NCBI GenBank assembly: GCA_017510875.1
Contig: JAFWLX010000253.1
Location: forward strand, 1-7,670
Origin: Atopobiaceae bacterium
Lineage (GTDB): Bacteria > Actinomycetota > Coriobacteriia > Coriobacteriales > Atopobiaceae
Direction of reading: 5' to 3'
DNA: 7,670 nt
Positions within the stretch are counted from its first letter, which is position 1. Each line of letters begins with the position of its first letter. The position numbers and the translations under genes were made by a program. Below the pieces are notes generated by a model, which had not been told where the DNA came from, did no database searches, and saw only the letters and a list, made by a program, of their open reading frames with translations. Of the stretch, positions 5,878 to 7,670 are shown piece by piece.

Positions 5878-6462
5878 ATGAGGATAGTTGGAGGGAAGTG
5901 GCGCAGCAGGACCATCGAGGCGCCCGAGGGACGCGGTACGCGGCCAAGTGTTGACCGCACGCGTGAGGCTATGGCATCGATGATTCTCTCGGCCTTTGAT
6001 CTAGACCTGTCTGAAGTGGTCATGCTTGACGCGTTTGCAGGGTCTGGTGCCGTTGGCTTTGAGATGCTGTCACGAGGGGCCAAGAGCTGCACCTTCATCG
6101 AAAAGAGCCGTCGTGTGGCAGACATCGTACGCAAGAATGCAAAGGCACTTGGCGCAGACGAGGGCAGCGTGCATGTGCAGACGGGAGACGCTCTGGCGCT
6201 GGCCTCGCGTGGCGCCATCATAGGAGGTCCCTTTGACCTGGTGTTTCTCGACCCTCCCTACGCCATGGAGGCTAAGGTGGTCACGCAGATGGTTCAAGAC
6301 CTCTGTGGGCACGAGGCCCTTAAAGAGGGCGCATTGGTTCTCTATGAGCATGCCACGTCATCCAGTGGCCTTATGCTTGAGGAGGCAACCATGATACGTA
6401 AGAAGAAACAGGGGATTTCTACCTACGAGCTCATGAGGTTGGACTCGGGGCTCACCACATAG
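5878..6462 (+). CDS. rsmD: 16S rRNA (guanine(966)-N(2))-methyltransferase RsmD
   Basis: RsmD uses S-adenosylmethionine to methylate one guanine of 16S rRNA (G966 in E. coli numbering) during small-subunit assembly. The 194-residue protein opens MRIVGGKWRSRTIEAPEG and TRPSVDRTREAM (21-32), the family's N-terminal signature. The Rossmann-fold SAM motif is LDAFAGSGAVGFEMLSRGA (50-68), and the catalytic DPPY is at 125-128. FIEKS (73-77) supplies the acidic residue that normally holds the SAM ribose. Length is typical. The ATG has a strong GAGGAG site (5864-5869) 8 bases upstream and lies 39 bases after recG. The pairing with coaD immediately downstream is very common across bacteria and supports the call. 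Confidence 0.96.
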   Translation: MRIVGGKWRSRTIEAPEGRGTRPSVDRTREAMASMILSAFDLDLSEVVMLDAFAGSGAVGFEMLSRGAKSCTFIEKSRRVADIVRKNAKALGADEGSVHVQTGDALALASRGAIIGGPFDLVFLDPPYAMEAKVVTQMVQDLCGHEALKEGALVLYEHATSSSGLMLEEATMIRKKKQGISTYELMRLDSGLTT

Positions 6463-6481
6463 GGCACGGGAGGAGAAAAGC

Positions 6482-7003
6482 ATGGCTAATCATATCCAAC
6501 ACGTTGTGGTTCCGGGCACGTTTGATCCGGTGACGCTTGGGCACGTTGACGTCATCAACCGGGCCCGGCATCTGTTTCCAAAGGTGACCGTGGCAGTGGC
6601 AGAATCAAGGTCAAAGCGAGGTGTGGGCACGACCTTCACGCTTGAGGAGCGTGTGGAGATGCTGGTCAAGGCGCTCGATGAAGAGGGCGTGAGCGAGCTT
6701 GGCGGAATTCGTGTGCTGCCCTTTAGCGGTCTTCTCGTCGATTTCTGTCGCGAGCAAGGAGCGGGTGGCGTGGTAAAGGGCCTCCGTGCCATGACCGACT
6801 TTGAATACGAGCTGCAGCAGGCCGACCTTAATGCGCACCTTGCCCCGGACCTTGAAAGCGTGTTTGTCATGAGCAATCCAGGCTTTGGGTACGTCTCGTC
6901 AAGTGTCGTGCGCGAGCTTGCGTCTTTGGGCGGCGACGTGAGTACCTTGGTTTCGCCCAACGTGAAGCAGAGGCTCAAGGAGCGTTACGCCTCAATGGAC
7001 TAG
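6482..7003 (+). CDS. coaD: Phosphopantetheine adenylyltransferase
   Basis: CoaD transfers AMP from ATP to 4'-phosphopantetheine, giving dephospho-CoA, the penultimate step of coenzyme A synthesis, in the cytoplasm. The 173 residues show the nucleotidyltransferase signature PGTFDPVTLGH (11-21), FTLEERVEML (52-61), DFEYELQQADLN (106-117), LESVFVM (124-130) and YVSSSVVRELASLGGDVS (137-154). The usual RGLR motif reads KGLR (99-102), placing Lys where most CoaD have a substrate-binding Arg. Length is at the upper end of normal. The ATG follows GGGAGGAG (6468-6475) by 6 bases, and the gap to rsmD is 19 bases. The TAG stop lies inside the left arm of a large palindrome (7000-7057), so the last codons may have been shaped by it. 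Confidence 0.96.
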   Translation: MANHIQHVVVPGTFDPVTLGHVDVINRARHLFPKVTVAVAESRSKRGVGTTFTLEERVEMLVKALDEEGVSELGGIRVLPFSGLLVDFCREQGAGGVVKGLRAMTDFEYELQQADLNAHLAPDLESVFVMSNPGFGYVSSSVVRELASLGGDVSTLVSPNVKQRLKERYASMD

Positions 7004-7057
7004 TGGACCGTTTTCGAAATAGCAAAAGCTCAGTTATTTCAAAAAACGGTCCACTAG
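7000..7057. repeat. 58-base imperfect palindrome overlapping the coaD stop
   Basis: The outer arms, 7000-7014 and 7043-7057, are perfect 15-bp complements starting and ending in CTAG. After a small asymmetric bulge (C7015 against AA 7041-7042), an inner stem pairs 7016-7023 with 7033-7040, with one G-U pair, around a 9-base loop (7024-7032). It could end the operon transcript, but neither strand has a T-run after the stem, so it is not a standard intrinsic terminator. Alternatives are a mobile palindromic repeat, an mRNA 3'-end stabiliser or a protein-binding dyad. Confidence 0.85.
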
Positions 7058-7084
7058 CATGTGCGAGGGGCCTAGAGGATGGCA

Positions 7085-7093
7085 TGGTAAAGT
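7085..7093 (+). promoter_or_regulatory. Candidate extended -10 promoter of the phosphofructokinase gene
   Basis: TGG-TAAAGT (7085-7093) has the TGN extension directly before the -10 hexamer. No good -35 is visible at 16-18 bases upstream, where the sequence is G-rich, which an extended -10 can tolerate. Start near 7100 gives a leader of about 33 bases. The identical TAAAGT with a TGN extension occurs in the rpmB promoter candidate. Confidence 0.4.
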
Positions 7094-7132
7094 AGGGAAG
7101 AGACATAAGTCAGTCCAAACGAAAGGTGTGGC

Positions 7133-7670
7133 ATGCCCAATACGCATAACGTCCTGGTTGGACAGTCGGGGGGTCCTACGGCAGCTATCAATTCGAGCCT
7201 GGCGGGGGTCTTTGACACCGCGCGGGGCATGGGAGCCGGTGTGCTGGGCATGCGCTATGGCATAGAGGGTCTCTTTAAGAACAAGCTGCTTGATCTTGAG
7301 CGCGCCCTGAGCTCCTCCACAGACATTCAGATGCTGCGACAGACTCCCTCTAGCTACCTGGGAAGCTGCCGTTACAAGCTTCCCAGTCCAGAAGAGGATC
7401 AACGTCCCTACGAGCTGCTGTTTGACCTGTTTGAGCGCAACAGGATAGGTTCGGTTCTCTATATTGGTGGCAACGACTCCATGGATACGATTGCCAAGCT
7501 CTCGGCTTATGGGGAGCGCGAAGGCAGTGGCATTCGCTTCATTGGCGTTCCCAAGACCATCGACAACGACTTGGAGGGAACGGATCACACTCCTGGCTAC
7601 GGTAGCGCTGCAAAGTTCATTGCCACCTCTGTTGCCGAGATTGGACGCGACTCGAGCGTCTATGACCTCA
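7133..7670 (+). CDS. 6-phosphofructokinase, pyrophosphate-dependent type; 3' partial
   Basis: The ATG at 7133 opens a frame that runs without a stop to the end of the window, giving 179 residues of an expected 400 or so. The protein begins with VLVGQSGGPTAAINSSL (7-23), the glycine-rich phosphofructokinase entrance. GGNDSMDT (112-119) and PKTIDND (140-146) follow. In this superfamily Asp at the second position (Asp115, where ATP enzymes have Gly) and Lys in PKTIDND (Lys141, where ATP enzymes have Gly) mark use of pyrophosphate instead of ATP. The reaction is fructose 6-phosphate + PPi to fructose 1,6-bisphosphate + phosphate, reversible, in glycolysis. GTDHTPGYGSAAKFIA (149-164) also fits this group. 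AAAGG (7122-7126) lies 6 bases before the ATG. The gene probably has its own promoter after the palindrome. The missing end prevents a check of length and allosteric residues. Confidence 0.9.
   Translation, partial: MPNTHNVLVGQSGGPTAAINSSLAGVFDTARGMGAGVLGMRYGIEGLFKNKLLDLERALSSSTDIQMLRQTPSSYLGSCRYKLPSPEEDQRPYELLFDLFERNRIGSVLYIGGNDSMDTIAKLSAYGEREGSGIRFIGVPKTIDNDLEGTDHTPGYGSAAKFIATSVAEIGRDSSVYDL

Noticed and set aside
5514..6221. Minus-strand open frame of 235 residues spanning the end of recG and rsmD
   Set aside because: Low-complexity Ser/Arg-rich product crossing two well-supported genes on the other strand.
7000..7057. Standard rho-independent terminator
   Set aside because: The stem is strong but CATGTGCG follows it on the plus strand and there is no T-run on the minus strand, so I list it as a palindrome of uncertain function.
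7034..7588. Minus-strand open frame of 184 residues at the right end
   Set aside because: It is opposite the phosphofructokinase gene, whose conserved motifs settle the coding strand.

Overview
The window is GC-rich, densely coded bacterial DNA, almost all of it conserved housekeeping genes. The block DUF322/Asp23 protein - fatty acid kinase FakA - RecG, with ribosomal protein L28 (rpmB) divergent from it, is the arrangement known from Gram-positive bacteria (in Bacillus rpmB / yloU-yloV ... recG). High GC, an L28 with a four-cysteine zinc ribbon, a pyrophosphate-type phosphofructokinase and the sequence style suggest an actinobacterial lineage, most probably Coriobacteriia (Atopobium/Olsenella/Collinsella-like). 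That placement is inference, not proof.

Layout. Positions 1-932 (+) hold the 3' part of a gene that joins the end of a HAD-type phosphatase to a complete thiamine pyrophosphokinase. It converges on rpmB (1046-1246, -). Between the two lies a strong rpmB terminator with a UUCG tetraloop. A 348-base divergent control region (1247-1594) follows, with promoter candidates for both sides and several small inverted repeats. From 1595 to 7003 (+) runs a tight five-gene series with gaps of 17-45 bases: Asp23-family protein, fakA, recG, rsmD, coaD. It is probably one operon. The coaD stop codon lies inside a 58-base imperfect palindrome (7000-7057) that has no U-tract. A new promoter candidate then precedes a 3'-truncated PPi-dependent phosphofructokinase gene (7133-7670).

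Functional links. The operon mixes lipid metabolism (FakA phosphorylates exogenous fatty acids; CoaD makes dephospho-CoA), DNA repair (RecG) and ribosome maturation (RsmD methylates 16S rRNA). The flanking genes serve cofactor supply (thiamine diphosphate) and glycolysis (PPi-PFK). I see no mobile element, CRISPR array, tRNA, rRNA or obviously new multi-gene system. The most interesting items are the HAD-TPK fusion, the large palindrome at the coaD end, atypical residues in conserved RecG and CoaD motifs, and a shared TGN-TAAAGT promoter element.
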